Source: Fennellomyces sp. T-0311
Taxonomy: Eukaryota > Mucoromycota > Mucoromycetes > Mucorales > Lichtheimiaceae
Direction: 5' to 3'
Length of the DNA stretch: 64,000 bases
Assembly (NCBI GenBank): GCA_025266875.1
Contig: JALLLT010000016.1
Coordinates: 372,001 to 436,000, forward strand
In this document: positions 26,431-36,629 of the stretch, in pieces
Layout of the letters: each line of letters starts with the position of its first letter
Numbering within the stretch: position 1 is the first letter of the stretch
Program-made: the position numbers and the translations under genes
The notes under the pieces: generated by a model
Database searches by the model: none
Seen by the model: only the letters and a program-made list of their open reading frames with translations
What the model was told of the DNA's origin: nothing

Positions 26431-29400
26431 TCATGAGTACAGCAGCTTTACTTCTTCGTACCACACAACTAACCTCAACATCTTTACATTCTCTTCCCTC
26501 AGCTGGTCCTTCTCATTCTGCAATTCTGCTATTTTCGCAGCCTGCTCTTTGATCTTGCTCTGCCAGGACCGGAAGAAAACGTGTCAGCCTCCACCGGGCC
26601 CTACGCTGCTGCCCGCCGTGCTCTTACCTCGTTGTTGGACGCGTCCTGGTCCAGCCACCGCATCTCCATCTTCAGGGACTTGTGCTCGGACTCGAGCTTC
26701 GTGTTGGCCTCTTCCATTTCCATGATCTTGGAGCGGTGGGCCTGATGCAGCTTCTCCAGATCCTTCTGCTGGGCGCTGGTGACGGTGCGCAATCGGTACG
26801 AGAAGTCCTCGAGCTCCTTGTCCTTCATGTCGAGCAGCTTCTGCTGGGTCTTGTGCAAAACTGTCAGCTCTTTCTGATGCTGTGACACCACGGCCTGCAT
26901 TTTCCGTTCCCATTCAGCCTATGTTTAGGGAAATAGCCGCATTGAGTTATAATAAACACACAAATATTTCCCTCCCCTGTTTTAATTACCTCCTTCTTTG
27001 CCATAAGCTGCTGTGTATCACCGTTTCGTGCGTCTTTGGCCATGCGTTCCCGGAGTCTTTCCTCGACTTCCTCGATTTCCTTGTCCTTGGCACTGATCAT
27101 TTTCTCGTAAGATATTTTCATCACGCGCAGCTCCTCGTCCTTGTCGCCTCCAGCGGATTGCAGCCGCCGCATTTCATCGTCGACCCGCTTCATCTCCGCC
27201 TCGTTCCGCTTCGCCCGTTCACGCTCGCTCTCCATCTGAGTCTGCAGGAGCTGCAGTTCATCTTGATGCTTTTGCTTGCTTGCCTTGAGCTCGTCCTGCC
27301 ACTCAGCCTTCTCTCGGGCATGTGCGCTGGTCATGCTTGCAAGCGTTGCTTTGGCAGCCTAAATAGCACAATTAGTTCCAATTCGGTATAAATTCAGCCA
27401 CGCATGGCAAATTATCGCCCTTTACCTCGGCTGCTTGTGCGTGCTTATCAGACTGTGCTCCCAAGTCCTTTATTTGCTTCTGCAGCGCCTCGATGGCGTT
27501 GGCGTGCTGTGTTTCTAGGGACTGGATACTGGATGCGTGCTTTGCGTTGATGGAATCAATCTGCTTCTTGTGCTCGTCCGACAACTTGGACCACGCTGCC
27601 TCAATCTCACGTTGAGCGCTCGCCTCCGTTTCTTCGCGAAGCTTTTGGAGATCAGTTTCCTGTCGCGCGATAGCTGCGGCCAATTGCTCTTTGTAGCTTT
27701 GCTCCAGTGCTTGCTTTTCCTTGACGGCATCTCCGCGGAAAGTCTCGTGTTGCTTGGTTACATTGGCCAGTTCGGCATCCAGCTTTTGCTTAGCAGATGC
27801 GTGTTCTGAAGTCAAGCGCTGAATCTGCGCCTCATAGTCCTTGGCAAGTGCAGCCTAAGTAGTAGATGATCATCATTTCAGTAAAAAGTCGGCGCTTTTT
27901 TCATTGATCTTCTGACCTCGAGCTCAACACGTGCATTTTCTGCATCAGTTTTGGCTTTTACTTCAGCCTTCTGCAGCGCCTTGGTGTGCTCACTTTGCAG
28001 TTGAGTGATTGCTACATCGTGTTCTTTCTTGGTTGCCTCCAGTAACTTGTCAAACTCGGCTTTAGCAGATTCCTAATAAAGATATATAGTCATTAGCGTA
28101 TGCAGTTCGCAGATTATAGAGAGTGCCATGCCTTTGCTTGGGCTGTTAACTCGGTGTGCAGCTTTGCAATTGCAGCATCGTGCTCTTTCTTGCGTTCTTC
28201 AAGCTGCTTCTCAAATTCATTTCTAGCAGAAGCCTGACATAGCAAGTATCAGCATAAGTTTTCTAGAATCGGTGGAATACAACAAACCTTTGCTTGAGTG
28301 GTAATCTCAGTTTGTAGCTTGGCAATTGCAGCTTCGTGCTCCTTCTTGGTTGCTTCCAATTGCTTCTCGAATTCGGCTTTAGCAGATGCCTAATAAACAG
28401 CATAACAATCAGTATCCTTAAATTAAGATTTTCAAATTCAGCGTACATTCACTTGAGCGGTGATCTCGGTTTGCAGCTTAGCGACTGCAGCTTCGTGCTC
28501 CTTCCTGGTTACTTCCAGCTGTTTCTCATATTCAGCTTTAGCCGATGCCTAATCAATCGCATAGCTATCAGTATCCTTGAGTTAGGAACAACAAAGTTCA
28601 ACGTACGCTTGATTGAGCAGCGATCTCGGTCTGTAACTTTGCAACTGCGGCTTCGTGCTCCTTCTTGGTTACTTCCAGCTGCTTCTCGAACTCAGTTTTG
28701 GCAGATGCCTAGTAGCAGAGATAACTCTATTAGCACACGTGAATTACGGCTATCAAGTTCAACGTACGGTAGCTTGAGCAGCAATATCAATTTGCAACTT
28801 GGCAACTGTGGCTTCGTGATCCTTCTTGGTTGCTTCCAGCTGCTTCTCGTATTCAGCTTTCGCCGATGCCTAATAAAGCATATAATTATCAATATATTTA
28901 AATTAGGGACCATCAAGTTCAACATACGCTTACTTGCGCAGTCAAATCCGTTTGTAACTTGGCGACTGCGGCTTCGTGCTCCTTTTTGGTTGCTTCCAAC
29001 TGTTTCTCAAATTCATCTTTAGCAGATGCCTAGTGGATAATATAGTTATTAGCATATTTAAATTAAGGCTATCAAGTTCAACGTACGGTAGCTTGAGCAG
29101 CAACCTCAGTCTGCAATTTAGCGATTGCGGCTTCATGCTCCTTCTTGATTGCTTCCAATTGCTTCTCGAATTCAGCCTTAGCCGATGCCTAATGAAACAC
29201 ATAGCCATCAGGATATCTGAAATAGGGATCATCAATTTCAACATACATTTGCTTGGACAAGCAAGTCCGTTTGCAATTTGGCGATTGCTGCTTCATGCTC
29301 TTTCTTGTGTGCTTCCAGCTGTTTCTCAAATTCAACCTTTGCTGATTCCTAAAAGCAAAAATGTACCCTTCAACTTATACGGACAGAAAAAAAAACCTGC

Positions 29401-32400
29401 TTGATATACCTTTGCTTGGGCAGTCAGCTCAGTTTGCAATTTGGCAATTGCTGCTTCATGCTCTTTCTTGCGTTCTTCCAACTGTTTCTCAAACTCTGCT
29501 TTAGCGGATTCCTGATAGAGAATGTAAATACTAATGAATCAGAGACAATCAAGTTTGAATTACCTTTGCTTGAGCAGTCAACTCGGTTTGCAATTTAGCG
29601 ATCGTTGCCTCGTGCTCCTTCTTGTGGGCATCAAGTTGCTTATCAAATTCGGCTTTAGCGGATGCCTGCAAGAAACCAGGGTCATTAGCGTACACGAATC
29701 AAGGCGATCAAGTTAAATATACCTTTGCTTGTTCGGTCAACTCGGTCTTTAATTGGGTGATCGCAGCTTCATGCTCTTTGTTGCTTGCTTCCAATTGCTT
29801 CTCAAGCTCGCCTCTAGCCGATGCCTAACACGGAGAAACATGAATATCAATGTATATGGATCAGGGGTGTAGCTCAACGTACATTGCTTGCTTGGGCAAC
29901 TATTTCAGCCTTTAATTGAGCGGTAACGACATCGTGCTCTTTCTTGAGTGCTTCCAGTTGCTTCTCGAATTCAGCTTTAGCGGATGCATTAGCTTGAGCA
30001 GTGATCTCGGTTTGCAACTTGGCAATTGCGGCTTCGTGCTCCTTTTTGGTTGCTTCCAACTGCTTATCGAGCTCTTCTTTAGCCGATGCCTATAAAAAAA
30101 GAGTTAGTTTGTACGAATCAGTACTAGTGAAGCACAACGTACATTTGCTTTGGTTGTTATCTCAGTTTGCAATTGAGCGATAGCAGTTTCGTGCTCTTTA
30201 GTGCGTGCTTCCAGTTGCTTATCAAACTCGGCTTTGGCCGATTCCTAACAGAAAAACACAACGATCAGCATATATGAACTGGTCGGCATAATGTTTAACA
30301 TACCTTTGCCTGGGTAGTTAGCTCGGTTTGAAGCTTAGCAATCGAGGCATCGTATTCTTTCTTGTAAGTCTCCAATTGCTTATCAAACTCGTTCTTAGCC
30401 GATGTCTAGCATAATAGCAATAATGTCAATATACATAAATCTGGTAAGGTGTGATTCAAAGTACCTTAGCTTCCGCAGCAATGTCAATTTGCAACTTGGC
30501 AATTGCAGCTTCATGCTCTTTCTTGATTGCTTCAAGTTGCTTCTCAAACTCGTTCTTGGCTGAAGCCTAATGCCGAGAAACATAAGCATTCAAAAGTCGA
30601 ACGATAAAGTTTAATCTACCTTTGCTTGGGCAGCCAATTGCTCAGCGTTACTAGAAGATTTGACTTCCAAATCTCCCACAACTGCGGCATGCGCTTCCTT
30701 GAGATGCTGGAGCTCTTCCTTGTGGATGGTCTCTTGTTCAATTTGGATGTCTTTGAGAGCCTTCAATTCGTTCGCATGGGCTGCTTTGAGTTCTTCAAAC
30801 TCCTTTGCATGTTGAGCCTCCAACGCAGCAAGGGCACCATGGTTCTCACGTAGGGTCTAGAATAACAGGCGACTTAATTAGGAAAAACTCACCCCATTTC
30901 TTCTTTCCTTAATTTACCTGTGCTTCGCGGGTGACCTTTTCAATTACAGTGGCGTGTTCCACCTTTAATTTCTCCAACGCGTCACTTTGTTCTTTTTTGG
31001 CTAGGTCACGCTCCTGGTCCCGCTGACGAGTGTGCTCCAGTTTAAGCTCATTCAGTTTGGAACTATTTTCCTCTTGCAGACGCGCCAAATCTTTTGCATG
31101 GATTTCCTTGAGCGCCGCCTAAACATTTACGTTTCTGCATCAGTTTTTTCCATTGATTGGGTGCATCTTGTGGCACTTTTTTACCTCAACTTCTTGCTTG
31201 ATCTTTTCCAAATGGCCATCGCGTTCGGCTGTCAATTTCTCAAGTTCTTGTTGGTGCTCCTCCGTCAGCTTCTTTTGCTGTTCAACTGCCTCCTTCAGCT
31301 GAGCCTCGAGCTGTTCGATACGCACACGGTGATGCTCCTGGACTTGGTCCAATGCTTGCTGGTTACTTGAGGTGAGCTGCACAATCTTCTGCTCCAACTC
31401 AGCACGCAGTTTCGACTCAGATTCAGCCAAGGCGCTACCAGCGCTCTTTGCTTCAGCCAATGCCTCTTCGTGTTTTACTGATAAGGACTTGACGGCTTCC
31501 TGGTGCTCCTTTTGCAGTTTCTCCACATGCTCATCACGTTCGCGCTTGGAAAGTGTCTTGAGATCCTCGAGCGCTGCAGCATGCTTCTTGTCTAGCTCGG
31601 CCGATCGCTGGGCATACTCTTTTTCAATGCGAGCCTGTTACGAAATGATTAATTTCCCATTCACCGGTTAAAAAAGGTAAGTTTCACATACCTTTTCGTT
31701 ATCTTTCTCGGTTGCAATACGTTGCTCATATTCCTTGATTAGTGTCTCCTTTTCGCGAGCAGTCGCCTCCTGCAGAATGGCATGTTCCTTCAGGGTAGCT
31801 TTCTTTTCTTCCTCGAGCTTAGTCAAGACACCCTCGAATTCCGCCTTGGATGCCAGTAAGTCTTGCTCAAATTGTTTGCGGCACGCATTCTATCGTAATA
31901 ACTATTATCAGTAATCCAGGCTTGTTGACGCTACGTGGTACCATACCTCGATATCTCCTCGAGCTGCATTCACTGCACTGATGCTTGTTGCCTTGCGTAC
32001 TTCCTCAAGTTGCTTTTCATGCTCCTCGCTGATGGCGTGCACCCTTGCATTATGTGATCTCTGGAGAGCATGGATCTCCGCCTAGTTGCATACATGTTAG
32101 CCAAAAATGATCTGTTGCCTATTTGTGATCCTGCATTTACCCGCAGAGATGACGTGATTTCATCCACACTTTTTTGGTGCTTAGCATCCGACGATGCACT
32201 CTGGGCGCGCAGATCCTCCAGATCTCTCGCATGATGTGCAGCCAGTTGCTCCAACTTCTTCTCATACGAAGCACTCAGATCATGACGCTGGGTATCAAAT
32301 GAAGCAGACAATTTCGCTGCCTTGGCCTCCATTTCCTATTCAGATCGCGAATTAGGGTCCGGTCCCTCTTCAGATGCCCTTTGTTACTCACGCTTATCTT

Positions 32401-33756
32401 TCGGCGTAGCTCCTCCTCTACTGACTTTTCATTCGATCCAGCCGCACGCAATTCCTCGATCTCAGCTTCATACTTCTTCTTGATGGCCTCGAATTGCTCT
32501 GCGTGTTGCTGGTTGATTTGATTGGTCAGGGTAGTCAAACGGCCTTGATGTGATTTATGCATTTCCTAAACGGGGTGTTGATGATCACCATCAATACAAA
32601 TACACATCCACACATTGACCATCTATGATGTTTCACTTGCCTGAATGTTATCACGCATTTCATCCATATCCTTCTTTAGCTTAGAGATTTCCGATTCCTT
32701 CTCACGGATTTGTTGATGCAGGGCATCCTTCTCACTCTCAAGCTTTTCACGAAGCTTCTCCATGTGATCGCGTAAGTTTTCCTCAGACACCTCGCGCTCG
32801 CGTGTTAATGCTGCACGTTCCTCTTCTTGCTCGCTTTGGAGTTTGCTCATCGCGGCCTTTGCCTCATCACCGGTCTTCTTGACCAGTTCCTGGGCCTCAG
32901 CCAGTTCTTTCTTGAGATTCGCGATCTCTTCTTGTAAAGCGGACTGATTATCGTCAACAGATTCGGGGGCTTTCGCTTCTTCTTCGACGGGCGGTGTTGC
33001 GGGTTCGTCTGCTTTCTTTTGTTCCTGAAGCTCAATTTCTAGTGCGCTGAGTTTTTCCTTGAGGCCAGTCAGATCAGCCTCTTTGGACTCAAGTAGCTGT
33101 TGCTTTCCCTCAAGTTCCGCCTTTAGTTCTTCGTGCTATATATAGACAGCAGAGAAAATTAAATCGAGATCGTCCAGACCCCTTTCCTTCATGCACTTTA
33201 CCTTGGCTTTCAGTGCTTTCAATTCAGCCACAGCTTCCGAAGGCTTGATGCCATTTGCGGTGGTAGAGGTTGTGGAGGAGGTTCGTGTCGTAGAGACTGT
33301 TTTGCGGGTTGCTGTTGTCGCGGTAGCGGTCGCTGTGGAACCGCGTCGTACAGGGGATGCCGGGGTAACGGACGGCCGTCGAGCTGAGGAAGCGGTGGGT
33401 GAGGTAGTTGACGCTGATGAGGCGGTGGATCGACGGGTGGGTGTTTTGTTCAATGGAGCAGGTGTCTTGGTTGCTGTGGGTGGTTTTGCAGATACTGGCT
33501 TCGCAGTGGTGGAGGTGGGTGATCGGGTTACAGTGGTTGTACGTCTTGTTGCCGAGGACGTGGGCCCTGTGGGTGCAGGCGCCTTGGTGGCTCGGGTTGC
33601 TGGTGTGGTTGCTGTGGCACCTGTGCGTACGGAACCGGCCCTGGATACTGGTGCCTTGGTTGCCCGTGTGGTTGGGCTAGCAGGAGCGGCTGATACGCCA
33701 GCCGCGGCAAGAGACGATACTCTGGGTTTACGAGTGGGTGCAGTTCCTTCGGTCAT
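26431..33756 (-). CDS. Giant coiled-coil protein with a tandem 34-residue repeat
   Basis: Multi-exon gene of 7.3 kb. Exon 1 (33756 to about 33199) encodes a basic Ser/Thr/Ala/Pro-rich head of about 185 residues (start MTEGTAPTRKPRVSSLAAAG), with composition like microtubule-binding heads. Everything after it is predicted alpha-helical coiled coil, rich in Lys, Glu, Gln and Ala (for example EEIANLKKELAEAQELVKK). Exons 28132-30566 carry sixteen copies of a 34-residue unit of the type ASAKAEFEKQLEATKKEHEA followed by AIAKLQTEITAQA. The last exon ends at the TGA 26433-26431 after an acceptor near 26550. I do not recognise an orthologue. The layout suggests a cytoskeletal, septal or organelle-tethering scaffold, but that is inference. 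Splicing of the roughly 25 short introns was read by eye. A TATAAAAG on the minus strand near 33888 may be the promoter, shared in a divergent intergenic region with the gene starting at 34240. Confidence 0.82.
28132..30566 (-). repeat. Tandem array of about 159-bp exon+intron units inside the coiled-coil gene
   Basis: Fifteen consecutive exons, each 102 bp except one of 207 bp, begin at plus-strand positions 28132, 28288, 28447, 28607, 28768, 28928, 29087, 29247, 29410, 29564, 29723, 29883 (double), 30143, 30304 and 30465. All introns are phase 0 and 52-61 nt long. The introns are also recognisably related to one another (shared plus-strand core like ATCAGTATCCTTAAATTA and the ending TTCAACGTAC), so the duplicated unit is exon plus intron. 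A divergent half-unit opens the flanking exon 27917-28072. Confidence 0.93.
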
Positions 33757-34239
33757 GGCTGTCGGGTGGCGATTAGTGGGACATTGCCCGGTCGGCGAGT
33801 CGGGAAACTTACTTCATACAAGGACACCGAAATGGATGAGTGAGAGCAAGATGAGAAAAGGAAAGGGCCTGACACTACACTTTTATAAAAAAAAAAAAGG
33901 TTTGCGGCATCTCAACAGGGCACCCCCAATTGGCTTGCCGCACAACGTGTAGTTTACGATTACGCGCATATCTATCTGGAAGATCGCCTGTTTATTCGAT
34001 TAAACTTTTCCCAAACATTTGGAAACGTCCCATTTATTGCCTATATTGCTTATGTGACAAATTGAAGCCGGCCAAAAAAACGCATGATATGTGGATCATT
34101 CGATTCGGAAGCGTCCCTTAAACAATTACACACGCACACATACCACTCGGCAACTGCATGCAACAAACGTCACCAGAAAAATCCGACAGAAAGGCCGGCT
34201 CCAGCCCCAAAGTCTTCGCCACTCCCCTTAAATCACCCA
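33757..34239. promoter_or_regulatory. Divergent intergenic region between the coiled-coil gene and the small membrane protein gene
   Basis: About 480 bp separate two oppositely oriented start codons. A TATAAAAG box on the minus strand at about 33883-33890, next to a run of about 12 A on the plus strand, could serve the coiled-coil gene. No equally clear TATA box is seen for the plus-strand gene. The frame of that gene stays open upstream to 34084, but the Met-Gly-Lys-Lys-Lys start at 34240 looks more natural. Confidence 0.4.
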
Positions 34240-34881
34240 ATGGGCAAGAAGAAAGCAGCAGCCCGATCGCAGCCCGATGTCCCGCTGATCAAGCGCATAC
34301 CCAAACAGCCCGGGTCCTCAGACGACGTGCCCGATGATGAGAAGTTTCGGCTTATGCAGCAGGCCAATCTGATGCAAAAAGTCAAGGCACGCGAGGCTGA
34401 ATTGGCCGAAGAGCAGATGGGCACATCGGTGTTCCTCTGGCAGGCCTTTTTTCTGAGCATTCCGTTTGCCTTTCTGCTGGGTGCGTTCGACGTCACTGTC
34501 AAGGTGCAATACAGTGAGCCCTGGACGTACCAGGAGCTTGTGGTGCGCTCACTGAAATCCACGCCAGGTAATAAAAGCAAGTTCGATGACACGCGACCCG
34601 GTTTTGACAAGTGCATAATAGCGCTTTTCCCGCTTATCTACTTGACCAACCGATATAAGCAACGAAAACTGACACAGTTCGTCATGGCGGTGGGGTCAGC
34701 TGTCGTGGGAGCACTGTTATTGTACACCCTTCGAAAGACGCCTTCTTACGGTCAGATGCTGAGGGCACCTGGACTGGCCACAATTTGGATATACTTTATC
34801 GTGCAATTGGACCTTTTGCCGGCAGTAGCGACACTTACGTTAGTGGGCCTTTATTGGTACTTTGGATTAAAAACGAAATAA
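34240..34881 (+). CDS. Small multi-pass membrane protein, unrecognised
   Basis: Read without splicing it is 213 residues from the ATG at 34240 (start MGKKKAAARSQPDVP). The N-terminal 60 residues are hydrophilic and charged with a helical Glu/Lys stretch (LMQKVKAREAELAEEQ), probably cytosolic. Hydrophobic segments follow: FLWQAFFLSIPFAFLLGAF, then LFPLIYLT, FVMAVGSAVVGALLLYTL, and IWIYFIVQLDLLPAVATLTL. The protein ends in basic KTK, reminiscent of an ER retrieval tail. A 54-nt stretch at 34568-34621 starts with GTAATA and ends with TAG, and could be an intron that keeps the frame; removing it gives STPALFPLIYLTNRYK and 195 residues. The gene converges on the heme oxygenase gene, with 45 bp between their stop codons. 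I do not recognise the family. Confidence 0.75.
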   Translation: MGKKKAAARSQPDVPLIKRIPKQPGSSDDVPDDEKFRLMQQANLMQKVKAREAELAEEQMGTSVFLWQAFFLSIPFAFLLGAFDVTVKVQYSEPWTYQELVVRSLKSTPGNKSKFDDTRPGFDKCIIALFPLIYLTNRYKQRKLTQFVMAVGSAVVGALLLYTLRKTPSYGQMLRAPGLATIWIYFIVQLDLLPAVATLTLVGLYWYFGLKTK

Positions 34882-34926
34882 GGGAAGGGGAAAACGCATT
34901 ATGTAACAGAATGAAAGGGGTTGTGT

Positions 34927-36629
34927 TTACTTGCGCTGTTGGTAGCGGACATAGTAGGTGGCGCCCACCGCAGCAATGGCCACCGAGGCGGCGAGGATGG
35001 GTGACCAGCGCGCCAGCGTGCTGCCCAATGACTTTTGGCTGCCAGCTGTAGCCACTAACTTGCCCTGCTCGGACAATTGCTGGATTTCATCAAATAACGC
35101 AATGTTCAGCTCGAACGATCGGATTGCTTCGGCCACGATAAGATCTATTTATGTGTAAATCGTTATATCAGTGACCATGCCAACCATCACCACGCACTTG
35201 TCAATTACCTCTTGTTCGCTTGTCGACGGGGGCCGTGTTCAGGCGCTCGCGGTACTCGTTCTTGAAGGCATTCTGGTTACCAATGTTGGCAAATTCGTAA
35301 AAGTGCAGACCCTCGTTGCTGTCCCAGTTGCCGTCGGTTTCAGACAAACCGAGGATATGCTTCTTCAGTCGCTTGGCTAGGATTTGGCCGCCGCTCAAAT
35401 CACCAAGGTAACGCGAATAGCTATGTGCCACCAGCAATGCTGGATTCACCTCACACGCAAGTTCCATGGCTTCGACGTATTCCTTGACGGCTGGTGTCAT
35501 TGTTGCAGGGTCAGTGACGTATGCCAGCTTGTCCTTGCCGTAAAAGTATTCGAGATCTTTGAAAAGAACAATGTCAGCTTGGGGTAGCCGCGCATTTAAC
35601 AGTGTGGCTACCTTGCTTCAGCGCATGCACCCGGTTCAATTCGACAGGGAAGTGGATGGTTTTGATAGCGGCGTTGTCCTTGTACTTTACCAGTAATGAC
35701 TCCATCGATCTATCCGCTAGATGAGTATGCTAGGTGGCCATGCATGCGTCGGCTGTACGTACACGTATACAAAGTAGAGCGACGTGATGTAGCGGCCGTA
35801 CTCGTCGCGGTTAATTTCGCCCTTGAGGAAGCGCCTGCGAACCCATTGTTAGAACTCTAATTCCACCTCAGATCGATAATCTGATAAGAAAAATCCGCTT
35901 ACTTTGTAAAAACGCTGTTCTCGGCCGCCTTGTGCGCAACCTTTGTTCCTTCGCGCATCGCTGCAGCCAGCTGGGGATCTTCAAGAATCTCACTATCGGG
36001 ATCCCTTGGTGTTGGCGCCACTTCGGCAGGCTTATCATCGGATGCCACGATACCCATGGCAGAATCCGATACGATCTGATTAAGCATTTGCACCAGCACG
36101 GCACCTTCAGGGGATTCAGCGGTCTCTACACAGATACACACAGGTAAGTCATGTGCTATGGTGGTATCCAACCATGGGTCGCAGGAGCAAAACGTACTGG
36201 TCATGTTGATATTGGGATGCTCCTTTGGAATAGTAGAGAATAATGTGCGGATTTCTTCCTTGTTCTTGTTGGTGAACGGACAACCTTTGCGAGAAAGAGA
36301 CAAAGAAAGGGGGATTGAGTCTTTGGCCGACAGTTGCACAGCCTAAAATCTAAGCTACAATACCTTCTCGGAAAGCAGGACTGAGCGGAAAAGAAGCGAT
36401 CGGTTTAGCATTATATATCCTCGTGTCGCTTGCGGACTTTCGATAAAAAGAATAGGGTTGCTTACCATTTCGAAAGTTCGGCGAATCCGGTAATGACAGC
36501 ACCATCCACTTTGGCATAGGGGCAGCCGGAAGCAAATGCAGGGCACTGGCTTCGGAGCTCTTCAGTGTTGGCCAAATGGTCAAGGCCAGGATGAGGGAAT
36601 GGTGGCAGAACAGTATTAGCTTCAGTCAT
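34927..36629 (-). CDS. Heme oxygenase with Cys-Pro-rich N-terminus and C-terminal membrane anchor
   Basis: Oxidises heme to biliverdin, CO and ferrous iron. The start at 36629 reads MTEANTVLPPFPHPG. Exons include 36629-36466, a 17-nt microexon 36380-36364, 36284-36198, and further exons to the stop at 34929-34927. The catalytic domain has the proximal-His segment GTKVAHKAAENSVFTK, then FLKGEINRDEYGRYITSLYF, and the distal helix signature VAHSYSRYLGDLSGGQILAK with the Gly-rich kink over the heme. Two residues before the end lies a hydrophobic tail (ILAASVAIAAVGATYYV) followed by basic RYQQRK, as in tail-anchored ER heme oxygenases. The N-terminal extension of about 130 residues before the catalytic domain holds four Cys-Pro dipeptides in two similar blocks (CPAFASGCPY and, after splicing, CPAFREGCPF). 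These resemble heme-regulatory motifs. An acidic, Pro-rich linker (AEVAPTPRDPDSEILED) joins the two parts. Confidence 0.93.

Noticed and set aside
28336..29404. Plus-strand frames of up to 228 codons with FQLFLKFSFSRCLI repeats
   Set aside because: They run through the exon-intron array in antisense; the minus-strand reading has consistent splice sites and coiled-coil periodicity.
28132..30566. CRISPR-like array (regular repeats of about 159 bp)
   Set aside because: The repeats are 102 bp and protein coding, the spacers are related introns, and the organism is eukaryotic.
33191..33952. 253-codon plus-strand frame opposite exon 1 of the coiled-coil gene
   Set aside because: Val/Ala/Gly-rich shadow of the Thr/Ser/Ala-rich head on the other strand.
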